Assembly (NCBI GenBank): GCA_021804355.1
Contig: JAJZHP010000002.1
Coordinates: 1-63,646 of the forward strand
Source of the DNA: Pseudomonadota bacterium
GTDB taxonomy: Bacteria; Pseudomonadota; Gammaproteobacteria; Pseudomonadales; Moraxellaceae
Length of the DNA: 63,646 nt
Direction: 5' to 3'
Both the position numbers and the translations under genes were made by a program. Below are positions 9,308 to 18,144 of the stretch, piece by piece; the stretch's first letter is position 1, and every line of letters starts with the position of its first letter. The notes under the pieces are model-generated. The model did not search any database. It was not told the origin of the DNA and worked only from the letters and a program-made list of their open reading frames with translations.

Positions 9308-10076
9308 AGCACTTATAGCGGTACTGCTAGGGGCGGTGCTAAGCGCTCACGTTCAGGCTGCGCGATTGGTTAGCTTGGCGCCGGCATTGACGGAAACCTT
9401 AGCAGCTTTGCATGCCTGTGACCAAGTGGTGGGGCAACTAGGGGGGCAAGGGGTCACCAACTATTGTCCGCAGGCACCGATATTGGGGACTGCCACAGGC
9501 TGGAGTGAAGAGGCTTTACTGGCAACGCATCCTGATGCGGTGCTGGCCTGGCCCGAGGGTATGCAGTCCGCACGTCTGGAGGCGTTGCAGCAGCGGGGAC
9601 TGGTGGTCTATAGGTATTCCGTGCGACATATGGTGGATGTGCAGTCACAGATATGGCGACTGGGAGTACTGACGGGACACCAGCATGAAGCCCTGATACT
9701 GATAAATAACCTGGAAGTTGAACAACGCGAAACGGCAAGGCGCTATCAGTTCAAGCCCTGGTTGCGCGTATTTTATCAGGTATGGCCTGTACCTTTGATG
9801 ACCTTGGGGCAGGACCATTATGTGACGCATGCCTTAGCTTTATGCCATATTCATTTGCTGGTACCGCAGACGACCTTGGCTGCACCATCGGTGGATCCAG
9901 AGTGGGTGCTTGACCAACATCCTGATCGAATACTGGTGCCTGCTGATCAAGACATTCCTTCATGGTGGGCGCACGGGCACGTGCCCGTGCGGCGGGCTGA
10001 TGTTGCTCGCTTGGAGCGCCCGGGACCTTTTATGCTGAATGATTTGCCAACGATCTGCGATAAGTTGCGGCAGTGA
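9291..10076 (+). CDS. BtuF-like periplasmic cobalamin/metal-chelate binding protein
   Basis: The 261-residue product has a signal peptide (about residues 1-23, ending VQA) and the helical-backbone periplasmic-binding fold of the BtuF/FhuD class, with RLVSLAPALTETLAAL, a central DAVLAWPEG, and a C-terminal DRILVP. Such proteins deliver cobalamin or iron chelates to an inner-membrane ABC transporter. No btuC or btuD is nearby, but the riboswitch-controlled btuB and adenosyltransferase 4 kb away favour cobalamin as ligand. The gene overlaps ampE by 17 bp and ends 59 bp before aceE. Within the gene, 9971-9990 is a perfect 20-bp palindrome (gcacgggcacgtgcccgtgc) that is probably chance in coding sequence. 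Confidence 0.8.
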   Translation: MRRCHEALIAVLLGAVLSAHVQAARLVSLAPALTETLAALHACDQVVGQLGGQGVTNYCPQAPILGTATGWSEEALLATHPDAVLAWPEGMQSARLEALQQRGLVVYRYSVRHMVDVQSQIWRLGVLTGHQHEALILINNLEVEQRETARRYQFKPWLRVFYQVWPVPLMTLGQDHYVTHALALCHIHLLVPQTTLAAPSVDPEWVLDQHPDRILVPADQDIPSWWAHGHVPVRRADVARLERPGPFMLNDLPTICDKLRQ

Positions 10077-10135
10077 GTAGGCAGGGGAACTATGATAAGG
10101 GTGGGTGTTGGCAGGATGGTATAGGGAGGGTCAGG

Positions 10136-12784
10136 ATGGTGAGCGAAAGTCGTGATGTCGATCCTGAGGAAACTCAGGAGTGGCTGGATGCCCTGGCATC
10201 TGTCCTTGAGCATGAGGGGCCTAGTCGGGCTCAGTACCTGCTGGAAAGGCTATGGGCACAGGGTTGGGTGCGCGGCCTGCATCCACCCGGCCTTAATACT
10301 CCGTATATCAACACCCTGGGCCGTGCCCAAGAGGCACTACGGCCTGGTGATCCCTGGATGGAGCGCCGTCTCAGATCCTTGATCCGCTGGAATGCCCTGG
10401 CTATGGTCATGCGTGCCAACGATAATCAGGATGAATTAGGAGGACATATTGCTACGTTTGCCTCCAGCGCCACCCTCTATGATATAGGCTTCAATCATTT
10501 TTTTCGTGCGCCTAAAGATGATTTCGCGGGAGACCTGCTTTATGTGCAGGGTCACTCCTCCCCGGGTATTTATGCGCGTTCTTTTCTGGAAGGCCGTATC
10601 AGTGAAAAGCAGCTGGAAAATTTTCGCAGGGAGGTAGGTGGCAAGGGCCTGTCCTCTTACCCACATCCCTGGTTGATGCGCGATTATTGGCAATTTCCAA
10701 CGGTATCCATGGGCTTAGGCCCCATCATGGCGATTTATCAAGCACACTTTCTCAAGTACCTCATTAATCGAGGTTTGTTGGCCGAGCAAGGACGTCGAGT
10801 GTGGGCTTTTCTCGGTGATGGGGAAATGGATGAACCGGAATCCCTGGGCGCCCTGGCCTTGGCAGGGCGCGAACGACTGGACAACCTGACCTTCGTCGTG
10901 AATTGTAATTTGCAGCGACTGGACGGCCCAGTACGAGGTAATGGCAAGATTATCCAGGAACTGGAATCCGTATTCCGCGGCGCTGGTTGGAATGTCATCA
11001 AGGTGGTCTGGGGTAGTGGTTGGGATGCTTTGCTGGAAAAAGATAAATCGGGCTTATTGCTGCAACGCATGCAGGAATGTGTCGATGGGGAATATCAATC
11101 TTACAGCATGCATGGTGGTGCCTATACCCGCGAACATTTTTTTGGCAAACATCCTGAGTTGCTCGAACTGGTCAGTGATTTGAGCGATGAGGAAATCTAT
11201 CAGCTTAAACGTGGTGGACACGATCCGCAGAAAGTTTATGCCGCTTACCATGCTGCGGTGAAACACCAGGGTCAGCCTACGGTAATCCTGGCTAAAACCG
11301 TCAAAGGTTATGGTACCGGTCATGCGGAGTCTGTCAACAAGACTCACCAGATCAAGCATCTTGATCTGGAGTCGCTTAAGGTATTCCGTGATCGTTTTGG
11401 TATGCCATTTGATGATGATACGCTGGCTAAAGTACCGTTTTACCGTCCTGCCGAGGATAGTCCGGAGTTGCGCTATCTTCAGGAGCGTCGGCAGTCTCTG
11501 GGTGGCTATTTACCGCAGCGTCGCCATGATTCCCCGTTGCTGCCGGTGCCTGATGATGTGGAACTAGCACCGATGTTTGCTGCCATCGAACGGCCAATTT
11601 CCACGACCATGGCTTTCGTGCGGTTGCTCAATATTCTCCTTAAGAAAGAAGGGTTAGGTGATCGCATAGTTCCCATTGTTCCTGATGAAGCTCGTACCTT
11701 TGGCATGGAGGGGTTGTTTAGGCAGCGCGGTATTTATTCCAATGTCGGACAATTATATGAGCCTGAAGATCGCAGTCAGGTGATGTATTACCGTGAAGAT
11801 GTGCGTGGTCAGATCCTGCAAGAGGGGATCAATGAAGCGGGGGCGATGAGCGCATGGATTGCAGCAGCGACTTCCTATAGCGTCAATCAGCTACCCATGG
11901 TGCCATTTTATATTTACTACGCCATGTTCGGTTTTCAGCGCATAGGTGATCTGGCCTGGGCGGCAGGGGATAGTCAGGCGCGAGGTTTTATGCTGGGTGC
12001 TACCAGCGGGCGTACAGCGCTCAATGGCGAAGGCTTGCAGCATCAGGACGGTCACTCACCGGTCTTAGCCAGCACGGTGCCTAACTGTATTGCCTATGAC
12101 CCTGCTTATGCTTATGAAGTAGCTGTGATTATTCGCGATGGTTTGCGGCGCATGTATCAGAAGCAAGAGTCAGTTTATTTCTACCTGACACTGGCCAATG
12201 AAAATATCACGCATCCAGCCATGCCTGACGGCGTGGAAGAGGGTATATTGCGCGGTTTATACCAGATACGTACGGCAGAGTCAGGTCATCGTCGCGTGCA
12301 GATCCTAGCAGCGGGCGTCATGGTGCCAGAAGCCCTGTTGGCAGCTGAAATATTACGCGATGCTTTTGCGGTGCAGGCTCATGTTTATAGCGTGACTAGC
12401 TTCAATGAGTTGCGCCGCGATGGACTGGAAGTGGATCGCTATAACATGTTACACCCCTCGGATCCTCCTCGCGTATCGTGGGTGACGCAACAGTTACGAG
12501 GCCAGAAAGCAGCCGTGGTGGGAGTATCTGATTTCATGAAAATTCATGCCGATCAGATTAGGGCCTGGGTGCCGGACGTTTATCATGTGCTGGGTACGGA
12601 TGGTTTTGGTCGATCGGACACGCGTGAACGTTTGCGTGAGCATTTCGAAATCAATCGCAATTACATCGTGGTAGCCGCGTTAGCAGGACTGGCAGAGCGC
12701 GGTGATATCGGTCGTAGTGTGGTGGCCGATGCGTTGCAGCGCTTTCGAATTCCTGTCGATGCCCTCTACCCTGGACGAGCCTGA
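10136..12784 (+). CDS. aceE: pyruvate dehydrogenase E1 component, homodimeric type
   Basis: AceE is the thiamine-diphosphate-dependent decarboxylase of the pyruvate dehydrogenase complex. The 882-residue protein fits the homodimeric E1 family. Key segments are HIATFASSATLYDIGFNHFFR, YVQGHSSPGIYARSFLEGR, the TPP/Mg motif GDGEMDEPES near residue 228 with NCNLQRLDGPVRGNGK after it, and KTVKGYGTG. I chose ATG 10136 because a GGGAGGG lies 5 bases upstream and the family N terminus begins near there; the frame is open back to 10073. It is followed 16 bp later by aceF. No lpdA is in the window, so E3 must come from elsewhere. Confidence 0.97.
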   Translation: MVSESRDVDPEETQEWLDALASVLEHEGPSRAQYLLERLWAQGWVRGLHPPGLNTPYINTLGRAQEALRPGDPWMERRLRSLIRWNALAMVMRANDNQDELGGHIATFASSATLYDIGFNHFFRAPKDDFAGDLLYVQGHSSPGIYARSFLEGRISEKQLENFRREVGGKGLSSYPHPWLMRDYWQFPTVSMGLGPIMAIYQAHFLKYLINRGLLAEQGRRVWAFLGDGEMDEPESLGALALAGRERLDNLTFVVNCNLQRLDGPVRGNGKIIQELESVFRGAGWNVIKVVWGSGWDALLEKDKSGLLLQRMQECVDGEYQSYSMHGGAYTREHFFGKHPELLELVSDLSDEEIYQLKRGGHDPQKVYAAYHAAVKHQGQPTVILAKTVKGYGTGHAESVNKTHQIKHLDLESLKVFRDRFGMPFDDDTLAKVPFYRPAEDSPELRYLQERRQSLGGYLPQRRHDSPLLPVPDDVELAPMFAAIERPISTTMAFVRLLNILLKKEGLGDRIVPIVPDEARTFGMEGLFRQRGIYSNVGQLYEPEDRSQVMYYREDVRGQILQEGINEAGAMSAWIAAATSYSVNQLPMVPFYIYYAMFGFQRIGDLAWAAGDSQARGFMLGATSGRTALNGEGLQHQDGHSPVLASTVPNCIAYDPAYAYEVAVIIRDGLRRMYQKQESVYFYLTLANENITHPAMPDGVEEGILRGLYQIRTAESGHRRVQILAAGVMVPEALLAAEILRDAFAVQAHVYSVTSFNELRRDGLEVDRYNMLHPSDPPRVSWVTQQLRGQKAAVVGVSDFMKIHADQIRAWVPDVYHVLGTDGFGRSDTRERLREHFEINRNYIVVAALAGLAERGDIGRSVVADALQRFRIPVDALYPGRA

Positions 12785-12800
12785 ATGGCAGGAGATCGGC

Positions 12801-14381
12801 ATGACACTTAAAACGCTGCACTTCCCCGATCTGGGGACAGAAGATGCTTCGGTGATTGAGGTCAAGGTTTTGCCTGGTCAGTATTTACAGCCTGAGCAGA
12901 CCGTGATGGTGCTGGAGTCGGCCAAAGCCACCATGGAGATTCCTGCTCCTCTGGCGGGTCAGGTCGTCGAAGTGTTGGCCGTTCTGGGTCAGAGCGTTCG
13001 GTCGGGTGACCCCATGGTGAGGGTGGAAGTAGCGGAGATGAGCAACTCGGGGCTGGATCTTGAAACTGTGCTGGAGCAGGCGACACAGAAGCTGGCATCC
13101 CTGGAAGCTAAAGCCGATATTCAGGCAGAACGTATCCTGACGGCTCCTGAGTTGGGTTCGGAAGATGCTCATGTGCTGGAGTTGTTAGTCCAGCCAGGGC
13201 AAATGATTGCAGCTGAGCAATCCATCATGGTGTTGGAGTCGGCCAAGGCTACGATGGAGGTGCCTAGCACCATGACGGGTACAGTCATCCGCTGGTTAGT
13301 TCAGGTCGGCGATGCCGTAGCCTCGGGCCAGCGTTTATTGGTTCTGCACAGCAAGGCTGACGAAAAGGGTCTGGCATTACCTCAACCTGAACCCATCCTG
13401 CCATCGCCAGAGAAGGAACTGCCCTCGTCGTCGCTGCAGCAAGCGCCTGTGCTGACTCGTCTTCAAGTTTCTGGCCCGCATGCGGGTCCTGCCGTACGTC
13501 GTATGGCGCGTGAGCTCGGTGTGGATTTGGCGCGTGTCGATGGACATGGGCCCCATCAGCGCATCGTCAAGGAAGATCTTCAGTCCTATGTCAGGCAGCA
13601 GTTGCAGCAAGCCCCGATGGCTTCCCTGGTGGCAGGGCCTGCAGCTCGATCCTGCGCTGATCAGGAAGCCGCCTTACGTCGCTTGGGTGAAATTGAGAGT
13701 TTGCCCTTTTCGCGCATCCAGCGTTATAGCGCCCAGCATCTGGCTCATGCCTCTGCTGAGGTCGTGCCGGTTACGCAGTTTGATCTGGCGGATATCACCG
13801 ATCTGGAAGCCTTTCGTTTGCAGGAGAAATCTTCCTTGAAAGCCCAGGGGGTTAACCTGACCCTACTGGCATTTCTGGTGCGGGCCTGCACCCATGTCCT
13901 GCAACGATATCCTCGCTTTAACAGTGAGCTGCGTGCTGATGGGGAAGGTATCTTGCTTAAGCACTGGATACACATCGGTGTGGCGGTAGATACGGAAGGA
14001 GGTCTGGTTGTTCCTGTGTTGCGAGATTGTGATCGCCGTGGAATTAGCGATATCGCCCGGCGTCTGGGTGAGGTCTCTGCAGCGGCGAGAGATCAGCGTT
14101 TACGTCCTGAAGATATGACTGGTGGATGTTTTACCATCTCCTCTTTGGGAGGGATCGGTGGAACGGCTTTTACGCCGGTTGTTAACTGGCCTCAGGTCGC
14201 AATTCTTGGCGTTTCGCGGGCCAGCTTGCAGCCGGTATGGGATGGCGAGGGTTTTCGTCCCCGCCTGATGTTGCCTTTGTCATTGACCTACGATCATAGG
14301 GTCATCGACGGCGCCTTGGCGGCACGTTTTACCACCGCTTTGGCAGAGGTGCTTGGCGACGTGCGACGCCTATTGCTTTAG
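12801..14381 (+). CDS. aceF: dihydrolipoamide acetyltransferase (E2 of pyruvate dehydrogenase)
   Basis: AceF transfers acetyl groups from E1 through lipoyl arms to CoA. The 526-residue product has two lipoyl domains, each with the lipoylation motif ESAKATM, near residues 40 and 147. The two copies are about 321 bp apart and are still similar at DNA level. A peripheral subunit-binding domain follows (about 225-262, AVRRMARELGVDLARV), and then the catalytic acetyltransferase domain ending with the active-site DHRVIDG near residue 498. ATG 12801 has a GGAG in front and begins exactly at the first lipoyl domain. It ends in a 4-bp tail-to-tail overlap with the cobalamin adenosyltransferase gene. 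Confidence 0.97.
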   Translation: MTLKTLHFPDLGTEDASVIEVKVLPGQYLQPEQTVMVLESAKATMEIPAPLAGQVVEVLAVLGQSVRSGDPMVRVEVAEMSNSGLDLETVLEQATQKLASLEAKADIQAERILTAPELGSEDAHVLELLVQPGQMIAAEQSIMVLESAKATMEVPSTMTGTVIRWLVQVGDAVASGQRLLVLHSKADEKGLALPQPEPILPSPEKELPSSSLQQAPVLTRLQVSGPHAGPAVRRMARELGVDLARVDGHGPHQRIVKEDLQSYVRQQLQQAPMASLVAGPAARSCADQEAALRRLGEIESLPFSRIQRYSAQHLAHASAEVVPVTQFDLADITDLEAFRLQEKSSLKAQGVNLTLLAFLVRACTHVLQRYPRFNSELRADGEGILLKHWIHIGVAVDTEGGLVVPVLRDCDRRGISDIARRLGEVSAAARDQRLRPEDMTGGCFTISSLGGIGGTAFTPVVNWPQVAILGVSRASLQPVWDGEGFRPRLMLPLSLTYDHRVIDGALAARFTTALAEVLGDVRRLLL

Positions 14382-14929
14382 CCGTTGCTACGATCCCATT
14401 GTATTTCCTGGCCACCTGCCAAACTGACCAACTGCCGGGAGGCCACAAAAAGCCAGTCAGACAAGCGGTTCATATAGCGCAGGAGGCGGGGGGGCAGGGG
14501 CTGCTCCCTGTTCAGGCTTACCATACGCCGTTCGGTGCGCCGTGCTATAGCCCGTGCCAAATGGCAGGCTGCTGCTGCTCGAGTGCCCCCGGCCAGTATG
14601 AACTCCTTTAAGGGGGGTAGCGTCTCGTTCATACGGTCTATACCCTGTTCCAGTTCCTGCGTGACTGTCTCAGAGAGCAGCAACATGCCTGGCATGGCCA
14701 GGTCACCACCTAAGTTCAACAGTTGATGCTGAATGTCGCGTAAGACCGGGGAGAGGTGATGGTCATCGGCTAGCTCACAACGTATCATGCCCAGGGCAGA
14801 GCTCAGTTCATCTATACAACCGAGCACTTCCATGCGCATATCATCTTTGGCAACACGGCTACCGTCAGCCAGACCTGTCGTGCCGTCATCGCCGGTGCGG
14901 GTATAAATCTTGCTCAAACGGTAGCCCAT
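14378..14929 (-). CDS. PduO-type cob(I)alamin adenosyltransferase
   Basis: This enzyme transfers the adenosyl group of ATP to cob(I)alamin to make coenzyme B12. The 183-residue protein begins MGYRLSKIYTRTGDDGTTGL, the ATP-binding motif of the PduO family, and continues with VLGCIDELSSALG. The late AIARRTERRM and YMNRLSDWLF blocks supply the conserved Arg and Asn. I chose ATG 14929, preceded by AAGGAG, rather than upstream in-frame codons inside btuB. It lies 10 bp after the btuB stop and is probably cotranscribed with it under the cobalamin riboswitch. It ends in a 4-bp convergent overlap with aceF. Confidence 0.95.
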   Translation of the reverse strand: MGYRLSKIYTRTGDDGTTGLADGSRVAKDDMRMEVLGCIDELSSALGMIRCELADDHHLSPVLRDIQHQLLNLGGDLAMPGMLLLSETVTQELEQGIDRMNETLPPLKEFILAGGTRAAAACHLARAIARRTERRMVSLNREQPLPPRLLRYMNRLSDWLFVASRQLVSLAGGQEIQWDRSNG

Positions 14930-14939
14930 GGTGAACTCC

Positions 14940-16736
14940 TTAATAGGTGATATCGAGGCCAGCTGTGTACAGCCGAGGCTGGGCACGATAGAAAGATGTA
15001 CTGCTGTTGGCAGCCTGACCATAGGTACGATTCGCTATGTTCTGGATGCCGCTTTGCAACTTCAACCATTTCAGGGCCTGCCACTCAGCGGCTAGATTAA
15101 CGATGCCATAGCCTGCTAGATGGATGCCACTATAATCCTGGCTTTGGCTAGCTGTCAGCCAACTGGCCTGGAAGTGCCAGGCTTTGTGGCTATAGTCGAA
15201 ATCCGATGTCCAGGTTTGTCGTGGGCGGCGCTGCAGGTCCTGCTGGTTGCTCAGGTCGGTAGCTCGCGTCAGATCCAGCTCGGAATGTACCCCCCAAGGA
15301 CCTTGATGGTAGCCCAACGTTGTTTCAAAACCGCGCAGCAAGGCCTTATTGACGTTTTCATATTCACCGCTATAGGTGACGGGATTGATCGTGACCAATT
15401 GAATCAGGTTGCTGACATGATTTCGGTACATGGCCAGATTAAGTTCCCAGGCGTTCCACTGGTTTTTGCTGCCCACTTCATAATTACTGGCTGATTCAGG
15501 GTGCAGCAAGGGATTGGCGCCATAGCCATACAGCTGATCGCCGGTGGGCGCGCTGAAGGCGGTGTTGTGGGTAGCATAGAGTGAACTGCTGGCGGATAGC
15601 GCATACCCTAAGGTCAACTCACCCGTGAGATGGTGTCCCCAGGTATCGCTAGATTCATAGCGTCCAGCTACCTGTGTGCTGAAGTCACCTAGTTGCCAGC
15701 GATCCTGTAGGTAGTTGGCCCAGGTATTGAACGTGTTGTTATACAAGGTGCCATATTCACTGGCGTTATTATGTTGATCCGTATAGGTGCTGCCCACGGT
15801 CAGGTTATTGCCTGGGTGCAGTATGATGTCATTTTGCCAGTCGACGCGATTCTGCCCGGTATAGGCAAAATCAGAGCTTTGCCGCTGGGCTATATTGTCA
15901 ATCGTGCGTGAGGAATTAAGAATCGATTTCCATGCTGCGATCGGTTGCCATTGTATGTTGACGTCACCTTGGCTATTGTAAAAATTTTGTTCTGCAGGAT
16001 TGTTGTTAAAGTCCAGATATTGATTGACGCCTAGCTGTTGATGATAGGCAGCATCAACTTGCGTCGTTTGATCATGCCAGGATAGCGAGGCACTGCCGTG
16101 ATGCTGATAGTTCCCATCGGGCATTGTTGGGTTGAGTGCCGTGGGGTAGAACTGTGGATAGCCTTGCGTGTTGTCATTGCCAATATTGGCGGAGGCACGG
16201 AAGGCCCCTGCTTGTATATCCTGACGCAGGTCGGTTTGCCGGGTCTGCTCAGTACCGGTGGTTAGCTGCAGTTCTGTGGAGGTTTTACCAGCACGGTGCG
16301 TGATGATGTTAATAACGCCGCCCACCGCCTGCGATCCATAAAGGCTGGAGCGGGGACCGCGAACCACTTCGATATGGTCGATGTCCATGGGGTTAAGCAG
16401 GTACTGCAGATTGACGCCTCCGGAGGTGCCCGTATTGACAGGAACGCCATCCACCATGACCAGGGTCTGGTCGGAGTTGGCGCCGCGCATGAATACGGAC
16501 GTTTGCTGGCCTGGGCCACCGCTACGCACGACATCAAGTCCCGCAAAATTAGCCAGAAGCTGGCCGATATCCATGCTGGGGTTGGCCATGATTTGTTCAT
16601 GGCTGATTACGGTGGTAGCTGCCAGGGTTGCTTCGATGGGTTGTTGCACGCGGTCAGGCGTGATGACCATTTCATCATCGGCGTAAGCCGCTGATGATAA
16701 AGCTAGGATTGCACTTAGATACTTGTATTTATTCAC
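14940..16736 (-). CDS. btuB: TonB-dependent vitamin B12 outer membrane receptor
   Basis: BtuB imports cobalamin across the outer membrane using TonB energy. From GTG 16736 the protein has 598 residues, with a signal peptide ending SAAYA and a TonB box-like DEMVITPDR immediately after it. The plug domain shows QTSVFMRGANSDQTLVMVDG and VVRGPRSSLYGSQAVGG. The rest alternates like a 22-strand barrel and ends in an aromatic (GLDITY). I prefer GTG 16736 because GAGG lies 8 bases upstream and gives a proper signal peptide; the frame extends to 16802 without a better start. A cobalamin riboswitch lies in its leader. Confidence 0.93.
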   Translation of the reverse strand: MNKYKYLSAILALSSAAYADDEMVITPDRVQQPIEATLAATTVISHEQIMANPSMDIGQLLANFAGLDVVRSGGPGQQTSVFMRGANSDQTLVMVDGVPVNTGTSGGVNLQYLLNPMDIDHIEVVRGPRSSLYGSQAVGGVINIITHRAGKTSTELQLTTGTEQTRQTDLRQDIQAGAFRASANIGNDNTQGYPQFYPTALNPTMPDGNYQHHGSASLSWHDQTTQVDAAYHQQLGVNQYLDFNNNPAEQNFYNSQGDVNIQWQPIAAWKSILNSSRTIDNIAQRQSSDFAYTGQNRVDWQNDIILHPGNNLTVGSTYTDQHNNASEYGTLYNNTFNTWANYLQDRWQLGDFSTQVAGRYESSDTWGHHLTGELTLGYALSASSSLYATHNTAFSAPTGDQLYGYGANPLLHPESASNYEVGSKNQWNAWELNLAMYRNHVSNLIQLVTINPVTYSGEYENVNKALLRGFETTLGYHQGPWGVHSELDLTRATDLSNQQDLQRRPRQTWTSDFDYSHKAWHFQASWLTASQSQDYSGIHLAGYGIVNLAAEWQALKWLKLQSGIQNIANRTYGQAANSSTSFYRAQPRLYTAGLDITY

Positions 16737-16854
16737 AATAAAAACCTCAAACATGACGGATGACATGGCTTGAGGGAGGGACGTGGGGTGTTCTTGAGGC
16801 AAAAGTCAAGATCAACGACACGGGTGTAGCCCTCCGCAACACCTTGAATGTTCA

Positions 16855-17025
16855 CAGAGGGCCGGTATCCGGGCTGACAGATGCTTTCAGGAAAAGCGGC
16901 CAGACCCTTCCCAGGTCCAAGGACCCAGTGGTGACGTCTAGCCTTCATCTGTTGACCGTTGCGGGGGCAGCGCTCCTGGCCTTAAAGGCCTGAGACTTCC
17001 CGTTTAACCGATAAAATCGGCACCC
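16855..17025 (-). ncRNA. cobalamin (AdoCbl) riboswitch in the btuB leader
   Basis: Read on the minus strand, the leader contains the conserved pieces of a cobalamin riboswitch in order: GGTGCCGATTTTATCGG with AAACGGGAAG, then CTGCCCCCGCAACGGT, then CACCACTGGG, and the B12 box-like TCAGCCCGGATACCGGCC at 16860-16877. Cobalamin binding to such RNAs usually shuts off translation or transcription of uptake genes. Downstream, a short stem GGTGT/ACACC (around 16822-16844) lies before the btuB start and could be part of the expression platform. The boundaries are approximate. The control of btuB plus the adenosyltransferase gene is inferred from position. Confidence 0.9.
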
Positions 17026-17042
17026 GCTGCGCGAACGCGGCG

Positions 17043-17070
17043 ACTTTACCAGATGTGCTGGAATTAACAA
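17043..17070 (-). promoter_or_regulatory. candidate sigma-70 promoter for the btuB riboswitch transcript
   Basis: On the minus strand, TTGTTA (17065-17070) and TAAAGT (17043-17048) are separated by 16 bases. They lie about 17 bases before the first conserved riboswitch stem. The match to the consensus is moderate, and the position is what makes it convincing. Confidence 0.5.
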
Positions 17071-17091
17071 GCCAGAATTGGTGTGACGTGT

Positions 17092-18135
17092 TTACCTGCC
17101 AGGAGATATCGATTGATTGATAGTCTGACCATCAATCAAGATGGCTTGCAGATGATCAGGTCGGGATGAGGAAGAGTACTTGACGGGAGGTAAAGTGATC
17201 CAGGCTTTTGCTCCCACGGGAGCTTGCAAGCTCATGATGCCTGGAGCGAACTTGTTGTAGGGGTAGTCATTGATAAAAGCAGAGGGGGGCAAGTGTTGCA
17301 GATCCAGCCCCTGCCAGCTAGCCAGGGGCCTATTATGGTTGTCGGTTAAGTTTATGCTCATAATATGAGCCGGTACATCAGCCGTGCCGCCATCGAGATA
17401 AGCATGAAAGACCCAGGAGCCATCAGGGTTTTGGTGGATATGAGAGAAGCTGACGTGGTGCTTGGCGGGACTCACCGGGCCGCCATGAAAGGGGCCCCAT
17501 ACGGAACCACGGTAGTAGCTGTAGGTAGCGATGACAAAAATCATGGTGACGATGAAGGTGCCACGAGACAGGGGAGCTATCCAACGCTCTGGCAGGGGAT
17601 CACTGGCGGCCCAGCCCCAAAGGTTAGATGCTTGATGGTCATGTTGACGTAGCGCATCGATGGACCATGCCCCGGCGCCTGCCAGAAACAGGGTGGCACC
17701 CATACCGAAATTGGCAGCTGCCATGGTCCACTCATCGATACAGGTAGCGCCTTGCCATCCAAAAAGTAGCATCAGAAAAAAACTTAAGCCCATGCTGACC
17801 AAGGCGCTGGCTCGTGTCATAAAGCCGATGAGCAAGCACACACCCACCACCAGTTCGACGGCACTAAAAAAAATCACGGCGGCATAGAGAAGTGCAAAGT
17901 GGGTCAATAGGTAGCTGACGATATGATCCATGCCTAGCAGGGCGCCGGGCATGGCTGTCTGGAATTTATAAGCCATCCAATGATGTGCTGAAGGATCAAG
18001 TTTGCTGGGTGCGTAGATAAAACGTCGGCTACCTCCGCCCCAGTAAATCCAACCTTGCACAAATCGTATGCTGGGCAATGACCATGCCAGGTATTGCCAG
18101 CCTTGATGTTTGTCAGCAGGGAGCGTTGTAGTCAT
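17092..18135 (-). CDS. doxDA: DoxD-DoxA fusion, thiosulfate:quinone oxidoreductase-like membrane protein
   Basis: The 347-residue protein resembles the fused DoxDA subunit of thiosulfate:quinone oxidoreductase, which passes electrons from thiosulfate to the quinone pool and forms tetrathionate. The N-terminal half is the DoxD/DoxX-type membrane part, with RFVQGWIYWGGGSRRFIY, an AVELVVGVCLLIGFMTR helix and WTMAAANFGMGA. The C-terminal half, after a membrane segment near residues 190-208, is the DoxA part with WGPFHGGPVSPAKHHV and later ASWQGLDLQHLPPSAFINDYP. It is the last gene of a minus-strand trio, 9 bp after a binding-protein gene. The thiosulfate substrate is inferred from the family. Confidence 0.85.
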   Translation of the reverse strand: MTTTLPADKHQGWQYLAWSLPSIRFVQGWIYWGGGSRRFIYAPSKLDPSAHHWMAYKFQTAMPGALLGMDHIVSYLLTHFALLYAAVIFFSAVELVVGVCLLIGFMTRASALVSMGLSFFLMLLFGWQGATCIDEWTMAAANFGMGATLFLAGAGAWSIDALRQHDHQASNLWGWAASDPLPERWIAPLSRGTFIVTMIFVIATYSYYRGSVWGPFHGGPVSPAKHHVSFSHIHQNPDGSWVFHAYLDGGTADVPAHIMSINLTDNHNRPLASWQGLDLQHLPPSAFINDYPYNKFAPGIMSLQAPVGAKAWITLPPVKYSSSSRPDHLQAILIDGQTINQSISPGR

Positions 18136-18144
18136 AGCGGGATC

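Noticed and set aside
9971-9990. Perfect 20-bp palindrome gcacgggcacgtgcccgtgc
   Set aside because: It is inside the BtuF-like coding region, encodes normal residues, occurs once, and has no partner site, so I treat it as chance.
12912-13260. DNA repeat of about 25 bp spaced by 321 bp in aceF
   Set aside because: It reflects the duplicated lipoyl domain and its lipoylation motif and is normal for E2 enzymes.
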